Assembly (NCBI RefSeq): GCF_000732485.2
Contig: NZ_JAQV02000022.1
Coordinates: forward strand, 124,001 to 188,000
DNA: 64,000 nt
DNA from: Bacillus sp. SJS
GTDB taxonomy: Bacteria > Bacillota > Bacilli > Bacillales > Bacillaceae
Reading direction: 5' to 3'
Under the pieces are notes generated by a model. It did no database searches and was not told the DNA's origin. It saw only the letters and a program-made list of their open reading frames with translations. Of the stretch, positions 35,696 through 44,839 are shown piece after piece. The number at the start of each line of letters is the position of its first letter. Positions within the stretch are counted from its first letter, which is position 1. The translations under genes were made by a program, and so were the position numbers.

Positions 35696-37003
35696 TTATC
35701 GTTCAGAGTTCATGTCCGGCAGAATGATGATAAAATCACTGCCTTGTTCCTTATTGCTAAAGGCTTCAATCGATCCGCCGAGTGCTTCGACAACGGATTT
35801 GGCAATCGCCAAACCAAGTCCCGAGCTTCCTGACTGCCGTTCTCTGCTTTTATCGATTCGGTAGAAACGGTCAAAAATGCGGTCCAGATGCTCTTCAGGA
35901 ATCCCAATCCCGGTATCACTCACGGCAATCGTAACATGACCGCTGGAATGCACATCTGAAAAGGAAACACTTACCATTCCATAATCAGGTGTATATTTAA
36001 TGGCATTGTCTATTAAAATATAGAGCGCCTGTTTGACTTTTTCCTTGTCTGCATAAAGAAAAACATCCTTCGTATAGTGAAGCTTCAGCTGAATCCTCTT
36101 CTGATCAGCAAGGGATTTAAATGCTCGGATAGATTGCTCCGATAACTCGGACAAGGAGAACCTTTCCTCATTTAAAGGCTGCTCGCCGGTATCAGAGCGC
36201 ACCAGCACCAGCAGATCCTGAATGAGCTTTGTGGTACTCCTTACTTCGTCCTTCAAATCAGTTAAAATTGTTTGAGAAAAAGGAGACATTTTAACCCTTT
36301 CTTCCAATTCAAGAACCTCTAATCCTGATTTCAGTACGCTTAATGGAGTCCTCAGTTCATGTGATGCATCTGCAATAAATTCCTTTTGCAAACGGTAGGA
36401 AACAGAAATCGGCTTGATTGCCTTCTCTGTCATAACACGTCCCGCAATAATCGCAATCACGAAGAATAAAATTGAAATGCCAAGGAGAATCAGGATAAAG
36501 CGAAAGAACATATCCCGCAAATAGGTTACATCTTTCCCGATATAAATGGTTCCCGTTTTCTCTCCTTTGGTATAAACATTTTGTGATGCAATCAATAGAT
36601 CGATATCCTTGTCAGATGACGTATCAACATTAATATATTTAACTGACAATTCATCAGGCTTCCAATTTACAACCGATTTTAGAATGGTGCTTCTTAATTG
36701 GCGGTTGAATTCATCCCCTACAAGGACTTCTCCATCATTTTTCACATAATAATTAAGGAAGATTCCTTTTGAATTGTATAGTTGACCCTCCTGGTTATCT
36801 GAATGGCTTTCCTTCGTTTGCAGCTCGGCTAATTCCTGTTTCGCTAAATCGATTACTTCAAGCTTCTGCTCATTGTAAACGGTAAAAAATAAGACCGTAC
36901 TAATGACGAGAATAAATAACAGCAGAAAGATAATTAGAATGCTGCTGTTGAAGAGGGCTAGATTTTTTCGGGTGCTTGTAAAAAGCGGCAGCTCATTCTT
37001 CAA
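35696..37003 (-). CDS. Sensor histidine kinase
   Basis: 435 aa. TM1 (about 18-42), an extracellular region of about 120 residues, TM2 (about 165-190), HisKA with His215 (ADASHELRTPLS), N-box 'ALYILIDNAIKYTP', VSDTGIGIP and SGLGLAIAKS. No recognisable HAMP. The frame is open to 37093, but TTG 37003, 11 bases after GAGGAG, is the likely start and overlaps the regulator stop by 11 bp. Partner of the regulator at 36993. Confidence 0.92.
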   Translation of the reverse strand: MKNELPLFTSTRKNLALFNSSILIIFLLLFILVISTVLFFTVYNEQKLEVIDLAKQELAELQTKESHSDNQEGQLYNSKGIFLNYYVKNDGEVLVGDEFNRQLRSTILKSVVNWKPDELSVKYINVDTSSDKDIDLLIASQNVYTKGEKTGTIYIGKDVTYLRDMFFRFILILLGISILFFVIAIIAGRVMTEKAIKPISVSYRLQKEFIADASHELRTPLSVLKSGLEVLELEERVKMSPFSQTILTDLKDEVRSTTKLIQDLLVLVRSDTGEQPLNEERFSLSELSEQSIRAFKSLADQKRIQLKLHYTKDVFLYADKEKVKQALYILIDNAIKYTPDYGMVSVSFSDVHSSGHVTIAVSDTGIGIPEEHLDRIFDRFYRIDKSRERQSGSSGLGLAIAKSVVEALGGSIEAFSNKEQGSDFIIILPDMNSER

Positions 37004-37667
37004 TTGAGTAGCCAACTCCTCGAATGTTGCTGATTTTCGTTTTCTCGCCTGGTTCATCCGTTTTTTTGCGGAGCATTTTAATGTACGCCTCAATCGAATT
37101 GCTATTCACTTCATGGTTGTATCCCCAGATCCGGTCGAGAATCATTTCCCGAGTCAGCACCTGTCCCTTATTGCGGACAAGCAGGTCAAGCAGCTGAAAC
37201 TCGCGGGGGGTGAGAGATATTTCATGATCTCCGCGGTGAAGCGTATATTTAGAGCGGTTTAATGTCAGGTTTCCAAAAGCTGCAGTATCCTCTTGGATCG
37301 GTGCATAGTTCCGCCTGGAAAGAACGCGGATTCTCGCAAACAATTCCTCAAATTCAAACGGCTTGATAAGATAATCATCCGCTCCTGCATCCAATCCTTT
37401 TACCCGGTCATGGACAGAGTCTCTAGCCGTTAAAAGAAGAATGGCTTTCTCATAGCCGCTTTCCCTTAGTTTTTGACAAACCTTTATACCATCCATTCCA
37501 GGCATCATCCAATCCAAAATTAAGACGTCATAATGGGAGGATTGAGCATATTCCAGTGCATCTAATCCGTTTTCATACCACTCCACATAGTGGCCGCCTT
37601 TTTGCTTCAGCATATGCTCCACTAGCTTTCCTAAGCGCTGATCATCTTCTGCTAACAGTATTTTCAT
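36993..37667 (-). CDS. OmpR-family response regulator
   Basis: 224 aa. Acidic pocket AEDD, phospho-acceptor Asp52 (ILDWMMPG), Lys in IKPF; winged helix with 'LTPREFQLLDLLVRNKGQVLTREMILDRIWG' and ending RGVGYSI. GCGAGG lies before ATG 37667; ATG 37670 is one codon longer. First gene of the pair, transcribed toward the COG4705-like gene, which it probably controls through the TTTTCA repeats. Confidence 0.92.
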   Translation of the reverse strand: MKILLAEDDQRLGKLVEHMLKQKGGHYVEWYENGLDALEYAQSSHYDVLILDWMMPGMDGIKVCQKLRESGYEKAILLLTARDSVHDRVKGLDAGADDYLIKPFEFEELFARIRVLSRRNYAPIQEDTAAFGNLTLNRSKYTLHRGDHEISLTPREFQLLDLLVRNKGQVLTREMILDRIWGYNHEVNSNSIEAYIKMLRKKTDEPGEKTKISNIRGVGYSIEE

Positions 37668-38326
37668 CATTTGCCTCGCGTCTTTGACATACATCTTTCT
37701 TTATTTTTATCACAAAGTTGGGAAACATCCAAAAAAACTCAGTCAAGGCATTGAGCTAAATACGGATTTTCACTACAGCATTAGTGATTGATTCACCTTC
37801 AATTGAAACAACAGTTACTTCATTCTTCCTATTATATAAATAACTTTATATATTATCCTGCTTCAAATTACTCTGCATTGAAGACTCCACCTTTGTCCCC
37901 AAAATTGAATCAATCGTATAGAAGGAATCCGATGCATGTGAAGGGGATTAAGCTGGTCAATAGGAAAATATTGATGATTCTGTTCTTGAACGTAATTTTT
38001 CTTAAACACTCCGCTATTAATATTGCTTTCATCCCAGTTCATCCCTTGCAGAAAACGTGTGTATTTGTTTTTATACGGTAAAATGGAAGCGCTTTTTTAG
38101 TAGACGGATAGAAATGGGGAAACAAAAAAACTTATCATGCAGCACTTTGTTCTTTGTCAATTCAATCATTCTGACTTATAAGCTATAAAAAAACCACAAA
38201 CCTTCAATTCTGAAAGTACAGTGGTTTTCAATGCGGAGACTGCAGCGATTAGTTTACGGATAAGAAATCTATAGCGGGTTGATCAAGTGCTTCCTAAGCC
38301 TGCTAAGAAGATGCCTGGTTAAATGA
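37668..38326. other. Gene-free stretch
   Basis: About 660 bp. The open frame at 37788-38081 (+) has no ribosome site and an odd composition, so it is not called. Only a weak ACCAC/GTGGT hairpin near 38190-38225 is visible. The regulator promoter should lie at the left end. Possibly a region from which a gene has been lost. Confidence 0.6.
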
Positions 38327-39295
38327 TTACTGAAGATCCGGTACCACCCAGTTCACTATTACCCCAGCATGAGTCAGCCCACCCCCAAACCCATAAAGCA
38401 AAACGGTATCTCCCTGCTTTACTTTCTTTTCCTTTATCCCTATATGCAATGCCAAAGGTATAGACGCTGACGATGTATTTCCCATGTATTCTACGCTATA
38501 CAGGGTTTTTTCCATGCTGACTCCGGACCTTGCGCAAATGGATTCTATGATTCTTAAGTTCGCACTGTGCGGAACGAACCAGTCAATATCGTCTGTTCCC
38601 ATCCCTGCTTGTGCCAGGAGCCGTTCAATTCCTTCTGATACTGTCCGGGTGGCCCATTTGTATACCTCGCGGCCGTTTTGTACGAGGAATCGATTGCCGC
38701 CCGTGAGCCCCGGCAGGTAAAGATACTGTCCCCCGCTGCCGTCTGTCCCCATTATAGACGCGTTAAAGCCCGGGGTTTCTTTGCTGTATTCGACTAGTAC
38801 AGCTCCTGCTCCATCGCCAAACAGAATGCAGGTGGTGCGATCTGTATAATCGATCACTCTAGACATGGTTTCTGCCCCAATGACCAGTATTTTTTTGTTC
38901 AGCCCTGAGGAGATCAATCCATTTGCCATCGTTAATGCATAGACAAAGCCTGAACAGGCGGCACTCAGATCAAAGGCTCCTGTGCTTTTTATTTGAAAGG
39001 CTTCCTGCACTTTGCATGCGGTACTGGGAAAACTGTAATCCGCAGTGGATGTGGCGACGATAATCATGTCCACATCATCCACTTTTTTATCATACGTTTT
39101 CATGAGGTTCTCAACGGCCTTAATGCATAAATCGGAAGTGAACTCGGCCTCACCGGAGATTCTTCTTTCTCTCATCCCGGTTCTTTGGACAATCCATTCA
39201 TCTCTCGTATCCACCATCTTTTCGAGATCATCATTTGTAAGCCGCTTAGCCGGGACATACGTGCCGATTGCTGTAATAAGGGATTTGGATGTCAT
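38327..39295 (-). CDS. fabH: 3-oxoacyl-ACP synthase III
   Basis: 322 aa. Condensing enzyme that starts fatty acid synthesis from acyl-CoA and malonyl-ACP. Cys114 in LSAACSGFVYAL, the catalytic His in WFVPHSANLRI and Asn in YMGNTSSASIP are all present. B. subtilis has two (FabHA, FabHB); a stand-alone gene like this one resembles FabHB (YhfB). No fabF follows. ATG 39295 is preceded by AAAGGAG at 7 bases. A perfect inverted repeat lies in its leader. Branched-chain starter use is typical in Bacillus. Confidence 0.93.
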   Translation of the reverse strand: MTSKSLITAIGTYVPAKRLTNDDLEKMVDTRDEWIVQRTGMRERRISGEAEFTSDLCIKAVENLMKTYDKKVDDVDMIIVATSTADYSFPSTACKVQEAFQIKSTGAFDLSAACSGFVYALTMANGLISSGLNKKILVIGAETMSRVIDYTDRTTCILFGDGAGAVLVEYSKETPGFNASIMGTDGSGGQYLYLPGLTGGNRFLVQNGREVYKWATRTVSEGIERLLAQAGMGTDDIDWFVPHSANLRIIESICARSGVSMEKTLYSVEYMGNTSSASIPLALHIGIKEKKVKQGDTVLLYGFGGGLTHAGVIVNWVVPDLQ

Positions 39296-39317
39296 TGGAT
39301 TACTCCTTTGCAAATAT

Positions 39318-39349
39318 AACAACACCAACTATCCGGTGTTGGTGTTGTT
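39318..39349 (-). promoter_or_regulatory. Perfect 12-bp inverted repeat in the fabH leader
   Basis: AACAACACCAAC and GTTGGTGTTGTT are perfect complements around an 8-base loop (TATCCGGT), ending 14 bases before the fabH ribosome site. No T run follows on the minus strand, so it is not a terminator. It does not match the FapR operator. It could be an RNA leader hairpin or a protein operator. A second small repeat (TTCG/CGAA) follows at 39348-39361. Confidence 0.7.
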
Positions 39350-39420
39350 CGTAAAACGAATATGCTTGTATTATCGTATGCAGCCGGCATTTATTTGGAA
39401 TTCTTTTTTTATTGGACAGC

Positions 39421-39454
39421 AAAAGGCTCCTGCAGATTTGCCACAGGAGCCTTT
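39421..39454 (-). terminator. Terminator of the phytase-like lipoprotein gene
   Basis: AAAGGCTCCTG pairs with CAGGAGCCTTT around CAGATTTGCCA. Confidence 0.85.
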
Positions 39455-39465
39455 CTCTCAATAAC

Positions 39466-40749
39466 TTATGGTAACCGGAATAACCAAAGCTCTGTTTTAC
39501 TGTTCGGATCGGTTACTCCAAAATCGTCATCGTTAATGACCGCTAATTTTTTTCCGACCAGCGTTATTCCTTCAGCCTTTTCATACGGATAACCGAATTT
39601 CAGCAGATCGACGACTTCCTTTTTCGCCACTGCTTTTATTCCCGCAGCTTTTTGATCCTTTGCGTTCATTTGCTCGAGCGTTTTTCCTTTCCCCTTATCC
39701 TTATTTAAAATATTGGTTGCCTCTTGGAGATTAATTTTATAGATTTTCTTGAATTTTGCTTCTTTTCCTGAGGCTGTATCCCGTTCATCGACAAGAAGAC
39801 TGTGTTCATCTATTGCAAAAAGATCAGATACGACAATATCATGTTGATCCAGTCCTAGCTTTCGGCCATCCTCAAAAATATAGGCATACTCGGCGATTAC
39901 TTTTGTCGTTTTCAAATCAATCTTTAAAATTCGTGTAATTCTCGAATTTTCATCAGGGTTTGTCAGAGCACTTTGCGTCATTGTATAAAGGTAACGTCCA
40001 TCTGGAGTAATGGTTACGGATTCGAATCCTCTATTTTCCTCCCGCTTCGTTAAAACACCTGGCAAATTCGCTTTTACGGGAAGGTAAGGAGCGTTTTTAA
40101 AATCCCCTTCCATTCCAACCGGCACTAACCGCTGCAGAAGCGTACCGTCTTTTTTCATCTGAACAAGACTTGGACGGTATTCATCACTTAACCAAAACGT
40201 TTGATCAGCAGGGTTGTAAGCAAGCCCCTCCGTATCCAGACCGTAGGGATCATACGACAACACCTTTTTCCCTGCCGCATCATACGGAGCTTCATCTTTT
40301 TCCTTAAAATTAGGCAACCCGGTAATAAAGGCATTTCCTGTTACGGGATCGGATCCCTTTGGAAGCTTTAATTGGATTTTATCTGTTACTTTTATTTTCC
40401 CTTTGGAAAGTTCGATTTTATATACGGCAGGCGTATACGTCGGGATTGGAAAGGTTCTCCGTTCTTCATTATTAATGGTCAATTCCCCGTTCGGGCCTCG
40501 GTCAGAAGAAGAATAAAAAATATGATCCGGGTCACCAGGCAGATGCAGAAGCGAGGATCCCATCGCCGCATGGATATCTTTCGCTAACTTTGGAGGATTT
40601 TCGAATTGGTATTTTCCAATAAGCTTAACGGAAGGGGTGGAAGCTTTCTCCTTTTCTTTACTCCCCTCCTGCTGCTTGTTGGAGCATGCGAATGTGGATA
40701 TGCAAATGATTGAGATGGCCGTGACTTTAAGAAACGTAAATTTTTTCAT
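39466..40749 (-). CDS. Esterase-like/phytase-like lipoprotein
   Basis: 427 aa. Lipoprotein signal peptide with lipobox ISTFAC (Cys near residue 22), so it is anchored on the outer face of the membrane. The mature part is a beta-propeller of the 'esterase-like activity of phytase' family: 'SSDRGPNGELT', 'LDTEGLAYNPADQTFWLSDEYRPSL', 'RGFESVTITPDGRYLYTMTQSAL', 'KAEGITLVGKKLAVINDDDFG'. Activity in this family is poorly defined; phosphate ester cleavage is the usual guess. AAAGGGG precedes ATG 40749. Single gene, divergent from the SGNH hydrolase. Confidence 0.85.
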   Translation of the reverse strand: MKKFTFLKVTAISIICISTFACSNKQQEGSKEKEKASTPSVKLIGKYQFENPPKLAKDIHAAMGSSLLHLPGDPDHIFYSSSDRGPNGELTINNEERRTFPIPTYTPAVYKIELSKGKIKVTDKIQLKLPKGSDPVTGNAFITGLPNFKEKDEAPYDAAGKKVLSYDPYGLDTEGLAYNPADQTFWLSDEYRPSLVQMKKDGTLLQRLVPVGMEGDFKNAPYLPVKANLPGVLTKREENRGFESVTITPDGRYLYTMTQSALTNPDENSRITRILKIDLKTTKVIAEYAYIFEDGRKLGLDQHDIVVSDLFAIDEHSLLVDERDTASGKEAKFKKIYKINLQEATNILNKDKGKGKTLEQMNAKDQKAAGIKAVAKKEVVDLLKFGYPYEKAEGITLVGKKLAVINDDDFGVTDPNSKTELWLFRLP

Positions 40750-40942
40750 CATGAACCCCTTTTTTCCTATAATTTTCATTTCTTATCATTGGCAATTAAA
40801 CGCGAATTATAAATAAAACTGCACGATTTTAACTATTTTTGTCGCTTCTACCTATACCTTCTTCTATCACTATGAATAGAGTAAAGTGTTGACCTTTCAG
40901 CTCATGTGAACATCAAACTATAGAACACGGGGATAAACAGAG

Positions 40943-41620
40943 ATGAAAATCGTTTGCTTTGGTGACAGTTTGACGAGGGGCGTAACGCTTGATAAAGGGA
41001 GATTAAGAATAACCAAAAAGAATTATCCCTATTATCTGAAGGAATTTTTGAAGCCTGATATAACCGTGCTCAATAAAGGGGTATTCAACGATAGTTCTGA
41101 TCTTCTTCTGAGGAGACTGCAGAAGGATGTGCTGGATGAAAATCCTGATTTCGTCATCATCGCAATTGGCGGGAATGACTGCAATTTCAACTGGAATGAA
41201 GTGGTGGAACATCCTGATTCGGAGCATCAAGCCACTGTTCCTGTCGATCGCTATATTGAAAATGTGAAAATGATGATGGAGAAAATGAAAAAGGCCGGGA
41301 TTATCCCGATTGTGATGACCCTTCCCCCGCTGGACCCTGTGCGGTACTACCAATATTTGTTCCAGCAATATGGCAGCTCCATTGGTCATTGGATCAGTTT
41401 GAAGGGCGGCATGGAGCATTGGCATGGGATGTATAATGACCGCTTAATGAACCTGGCCGATGAAATGCAAGTGGGGAAAGCAGACGTTCGGACCGCTTTG
41501 AGACAAGCTGGCAGCCTTCAGAATTTGATTAGTGATGACGGGATTCACTTAACTCCTGCAGGGTACAGAGTAGTTGGCAGGGAAATCTCTGCTTTTTTAA
41601 ATGGCGGGGAGGAAAAATAA
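40943..41620 (+). CDS. SGNH/GDSL hydrolase
   Basis: 225 aa. Block I FGDSLTRG (catalytic Ser near residue 8), block III 'IAIGGNDCNF' (Gly-x-Asn-Asp), block V 'DGIHLTPAGYR' with the catalytic Asp and His. No signal peptide, so it is cytoplasmic. Lipase, esterase or thioesterase activity on an unknown substrate. Terminator follows. Confidence 0.9.
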   Translation: MKIVCFGDSLTRGVTLDKGRLRITKKNYPYYLKEFLKPDITVLNKGVFNDSSDLLLRRLQKDVLDENPDFVIIAIGGNDCNFNWNEVVEHPDSEHQATVPVDRYIENVKMMMEKMKKAGIIPIVMTLPPLDPVRYYQYLFQQYGSSIGHWISLKGGMEHWHGMYNDRLMNLADEMQVGKADVRTALRQAGSLQNLISDDGIHLTPAGYRVVGREISAFLNGGEEK

Positions 41621-41656
41621 GAGACGGCGCTTATCCATTGCGCCGTCTCTATTTTT
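41619..41656 (+). terminator. Terminator of the SGNH hydrolase gene
   Basis: GAGACGGCGC pairs perfectly with GCGCCGTCTC, followed by ATTTTT. Confidence 0.9.
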
Positions 41657-41820
41657 GCTTATATAGGACCTGTACGAGATTTTGTAAAAGCCGAAGGGCT
41701 GTTAAATTGAAAAAGTATTCCCTCATCTAAACTTCATACAATGTACAAAGATAACCGACCGTTCCTGTGATACGATGATTAGGAAGTTGTATTTTTAAAC
41801 GTTACGGAGATGAACGATAA

Positions 41821-42258
41821 ATGACTACCTGGTTTATCATTTTGCTAATAGTTATCAGCACTCTTAAAGTAGTACTTGCAAGTCCTCCAACCTTCGTTAT
41901 GGAATGGCTCCTTAACAAATTTGCCTTGAATGCAAGGCTCAGTGAAGAGACCACCACTATAACCCTAAGAGGAAAACGTCTGGAAGGAGAAGAAAAAATT
42001 CAATTTATTCACCAATTTAATGAAGCGACATTTTTTGATCGATATGATGAATATGATGTACCTTCAGAGAACACCGGAACCCCATTGGTCATTGATACAA
42101 AGAAGGGCAAAATGGATGTCAGGCTGTCTGTGTATATTTACAGCAATCATGTGGATGTATTCAAGCAGTATAACAAGAAGGCAGCAGCCTATAGTCTGCG
42201 GTCTGAGACTCTTCAATCCATGCCATTGGCAAGGAATGGAAATTTTATTTATTCATAA
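41821..42258 (+). CDS. yfmQ: YfmQ family protein
   Basis: 145 aa with one N-terminal membrane segment (about 4-20) and a cytoplasmic or surface domain. It agrees with Bacillus YfmQ in length and in landmarks: 'SPPTFVMEWLLNKF', 'ITLRGKRLEGEEKIQFIHQFNEATFF', 'TPLVIDTKKGKMDVRLSVYIYSNHVDVFKQY' and the 'AYSLRSETLQ' end. Function unknown. CGGAGATGAACGATAA precedes the ATG; a terminator follows. Confidence 0.75.
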   Translation: MTTWFIILLIVISTLKVVLASPPTFVMEWLLNKFALNARLSEETTTITLRGKRLEGEEKIQFIHQFNEATFFDRYDEYDVPSENTGTPLVIDTKKGKMDVRLSVYIYSNHVDVFKQYNKKAAAYSLRSETLQSMPLARNGNFIYS

Positions 42259-42262
42259 GTAA

Positions 42263-42300
42263 TTAAAGCTGCCGCGCTTTGTGTCCGGCAGCTTTATTTG
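42263..42300 (+). terminator. Terminator of yfmQ
   Basis: AAAGCTGCCG pairs perfectly with CGGCAGCTTT, then TATTTGTTTG. Confidence 0.85.
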
Positions 42301-42669
42301 TTTGCTCATTACCTTTAAATCCTGTCATATTATTCAAGGCTTGCTAATTTTCTATAATTATCGGCGGCCATAATACCTGCTTTTGTAGAGGAGGTGTGAT
42401 TTAAATTACTATACTTTTTACAAACACTCTTTCTGGAGTGGAAACTAACGTTATAGGGTGAAAAAAATAAGCCTGGAATCATCCAAGCTCTTTTCAACTT
42501 ATCCAGTTTTTTTTCGCTGCATCTGAATCACTTCCATTATTTCATCCATCAAGTTTGCAGCTTTCACCTTTTTGTACCTAATACGTCTTAAAACGAATTA
42601 TATTTTTCCTCTATTTAAGAAATAACTGGACTTACATACTATAGCAGGCACAATCTCTAAATATGAAAA
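42301..42669. other. Gene-free stretch
   Basis: About 370 bp. A strong ribosome-site-like GAGGAGGTG (about 42390) is followed by no usable start or open frame, which may mark the relic of a lost gene. Nothing else supportable. Confidence 0.55.
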
Positions 42670-42698
42670 TTGACGGAGAGCAGCAGCGCACTTATACT
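42670..42698 (+). promoter_or_regulatory. SigA-type promoter of the amino-acid permease gene
   Basis: TTGACG, 17-base spacer, TATACT; 79 bp before the chosen start. Confidence 0.7.
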
Positions 42699-42776
42699 AG
42701 TAACTTGAATGCACAAAAGCATAAAAGCGTTTAAGTGAAACAGATAGATCGTATATCAGGAAGGCAGGACGATTTT

Positions 42777-44114
42777 ATGGAACAGGACAATACTCTTAGA
42801 AAAGGCTTGCTGCCAAGGCATGTCCAATTCATCGCTCTTGCAGGGATGATTGGAACAGGTATTTTTAAAGGCAGTTCCGATACATTGAATATGGCAGGAC
42901 CGAGTGTGGTGTTTGCTTATTTGCTTGGGGGTCTTTTGCTGTTTATTGTGATGTCAGCACTGGCTGAGATGGCCTCTGTCTACCCAAATCACAATACTCA
43001 GCATTTACTCTCAAAGGCTTTTGGTGCCAGGACATCCTTTATTGCCGGATGGCTTTACTGGATTAACTGGATCATTGTTACGGTTGTAGAAGTTCTCGCT
43101 GCCGGAAGTTTTCTGCAATTCTGGTTCACATCCGTACCATTATGGGTGCTCGCTCTTATTTGTGCGGTATTCATCATTTCTATTAACCTTACACAAGTAA
43201 AATTTTATGGGGAATTTGAATTTTACTTTGCAGGAATTAAAATCATTACGCTTACTCTGTTTATTATCCTGGGGCTTAGCATGATCCTCGGCATTGTTCC
43301 GAGCCCTGTTGAAGATCCAATTTCCAACTATACAGCTCACGGAGGGTTTTTCCCTAATGGCGTAAGCGGTATGTTCGCTGCACTCCTCGTCGTCATGTTT
43401 TCTTACGGCGGAGCGGAATTGATTGGAGTGGCCGTTACCGAAACAAAGGATGCCGAAAAAGTGCTCCCAAAAGTCATTAAAAGCACTGTGATCCGAGTCA
43501 TCCTATTCTACGTATTGCCGATTCTTATCATCTGCGGCTTAATTCCGTGGAATGAGGTCTCAGGCAAGGAAAGCCCATTTGTTCAAGTGTTTACGGCAAT
43601 CGGCATTCCAGGAGCAGCCCACGTCATGAACTTTGTGCTGCTGACAGCTGTGTTATCCGCAGCCAATTCCGGGATCTACGCAACATCCAGGACGTTATAC
43701 TCCATGGCTCAAAACGGCGAAGCACCAAAAAGGCTTGCCAGGCTTTCTAAACAGGACATCCCGATTAACGGAATTGCCCTTACAGCCATCGCTCTTACCT
43801 TTGGCGTATTCCTGGCCTACCAAACACCTGATGAAGTCATCAGCTATTTAATGACCATTCCCGGATTTACTGTATTGCTGATTTGGCTTGGAATATGCCT
43901 TGCCCAGATCAAGCTTCGCAAACACTATCCGAAGGTGCCGTTTTTCAAGCTGAAATGGGCACCATTCACAACGATTGCGGCAAGCCTGTCCTTAGCTGTC
44001 ATTTTCATATCCTTTGTGTTAAATAAGGACAATGTGATCGGGACTTCGGTTTGCCTTGGAATTTTGGTTGTTTTGGTGGTTGTTTCGTTTTTTTATCCGA
44101 AACGTGCAAAATAA
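42777..44114 (+). CDS. APC-family amino acid permease
   Basis: 445 aa, twelve membrane segments expected. The amino-acid transporter opening 'LLPRHVQFIALAGMIGTGIFKGSSDTLNMAGPSVVFAYLLGG' and the 'FSYGGAELIGVAVTETKDAEKVLPKVIKSTVIRVILFY' segment place it in the AAT group (proline, GABA, aromatic, lysine permeases); I cannot fix the substrate. Start ATG 42777 with AGGAAGGCAGGA upstream; the frame is open to 42735. Own promoter, double terminator, no neighbours in the unit. Confidence 0.88.
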   Translation: MEQDNTLRKGLLPRHVQFIALAGMIGTGIFKGSSDTLNMAGPSVVFAYLLGGLLLFIVMSALAEMASVYPNHNTQHLLSKAFGARTSFIAGWLYWINWIIVTVVEVLAAGSFLQFWFTSVPLWVLALICAVFIISINLTQVKFYGEFEFYFAGIKIITLTLFIILGLSMILGIVPSPVEDPISNYTAHGGFFPNGVSGMFAALLVVMFSYGGAELIGVAVTETKDAEKVLPKVIKSTVIRVILFYVLPILIICGLIPWNEVSGKESPFVQVFTAIGIPGAAHVMNFVLLTAVLSAANSGIYATSRTLYSMAQNGEAPKRLARLSKQDIPINGIALTAIALTFGVFLAYQTPDEVISYLMTIPGFTVLLIWLGICLAQIKLRKHYPKVPFFKLKWAPFTTIAASLSLAVIFISFVLNKDNVIGTSVCLGILVVLVVVSFFYPKRAK

Positions 44115-44141
44115 TTGAAGAACAAGATAGAAAATCAAAAC

Positions 44142-44188
44142 AAAAAAACACCTTCGAAAGCGGGGAACTGCTTTTTGGAGGTGTTTTC
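44142..44188. terminator. Terminator of the permease gene
   Basis: AAAACACCTTC-AAAGC pairs with GCTTT-GGAGGTGTTTT (small bulges), with A and T runs outside. Confidence 0.75.
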
Positions 44189-44216
44189 ATTTGACCAATA
44201 ACAGAGATAACACAAA

Positions 44217-44252
44217 AACCCCTCGCTCATTCAGCGGGGGTTCTTCTTTTTA
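44217..44252 (+). terminator. Second hairpin past the permease gene
   Basis: AACCCCTCGC pairs with GCGGGGGTT around TCATTCA, then TCTTCTTTTTATT. Confidence 0.75.
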
Positions 44253-44264
44253 TTCAGCAACTTA

Positions 44265-44524
44265 TATACAGACCTGCATCCGAGGTATTTAAACCAGATT
44301 CATCTTGCTGCTTTTCTCAAAAAAACGAAAGGGACCGTTCATTATTCAATTTATAATCATGATTTAATTCTAAGTAAGCCAATCCTAGCAGGAATGGATG
44401 AACAACCACTCTTCCTGATGGGATACAAGTACCCGTTGTTGATTCCCAAGATGCCAAAGATGTGCCTTGTCACTTTGAGACGGTTGGAATTAGATTAATT
44501 GAAGAGAAAGAAAATATAGATTGA
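44265..44524 (+). pseudogene. Frameshifted protein-coding remnant
   Basis: One frame reads YTDLHPRYLNQIHLAAF...TVHYSIYNHDLILSKPILAGMDEQPLF up to about 44415. A different frame then continues DGIQVPVVDSQDAKDVPCHFETVGIRLIEEKENID to a TGA. The two halves join naturally and look protein-like, which indicates a coding sequence broken by a frameshift and without a start. Family not recognised. Confidence 0.55.
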
Positions 44525-44625
44525 TCCTATTACATGGTTTTAAAGTCCAAGCATTTATTACTAATTTGTATCTAATAATACAAACACCATAAGCATTTTA
44601 ATACAAAGCATATGAAGGTGAAGAG

Positions 44626-44760
44626 ATGGAGGAAGAAAAAGTGTGAGGACAGTATGATTCATTGCCATTTTTAGGTCCAAGAAATAATTATCGTAAGGGT
44701 AAAGATTGTTTAGTGGTAGAAAAAGGAGAAGTCTTATTAAGAATGATCAAGATTTCCTAA
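44626..44760 (+). pseudogene. Small reading frame broken by an in-frame TGA
   Basis: AAGGTGAAGAG and ATG 44626 start a frame MEEEKV, then TGA, then GQYDSLPFLGPRNNYRKGKDCLVVEKGEVLLRMIKIS to a TAA. Composition after the stop is that of a normal protein. It may be the relic of a larger gene. Family not recognised. Confidence 0.45.
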
Positions 44761-44839
44761 AATTGATCAGGAATTCTTGTTCATTTAGCACTGCCAGCGA
44801 TGATCCCTCTATTCATAATGATGTGATTTATGTTTTTTC

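Noticed and set aside
37788-38081. 97-codon open frame
   Set aside because: No ribosome site, low-complexity composition, no recognisable pattern.
39318-39349. FapR operator before fabH
   Set aside because: The palindrome does not match TTAGTACCT-type FapR sites in sequence or spacing.
44626-44760. Selenoprotein with TGA read as selenocysteine (selD is only 3.5 kb away)
   Set aside because: No selA, selB, selC or SECIS-like fold is seen, selD pairs with mnmH, and neighbouring frames are also broken; decay is simpler.
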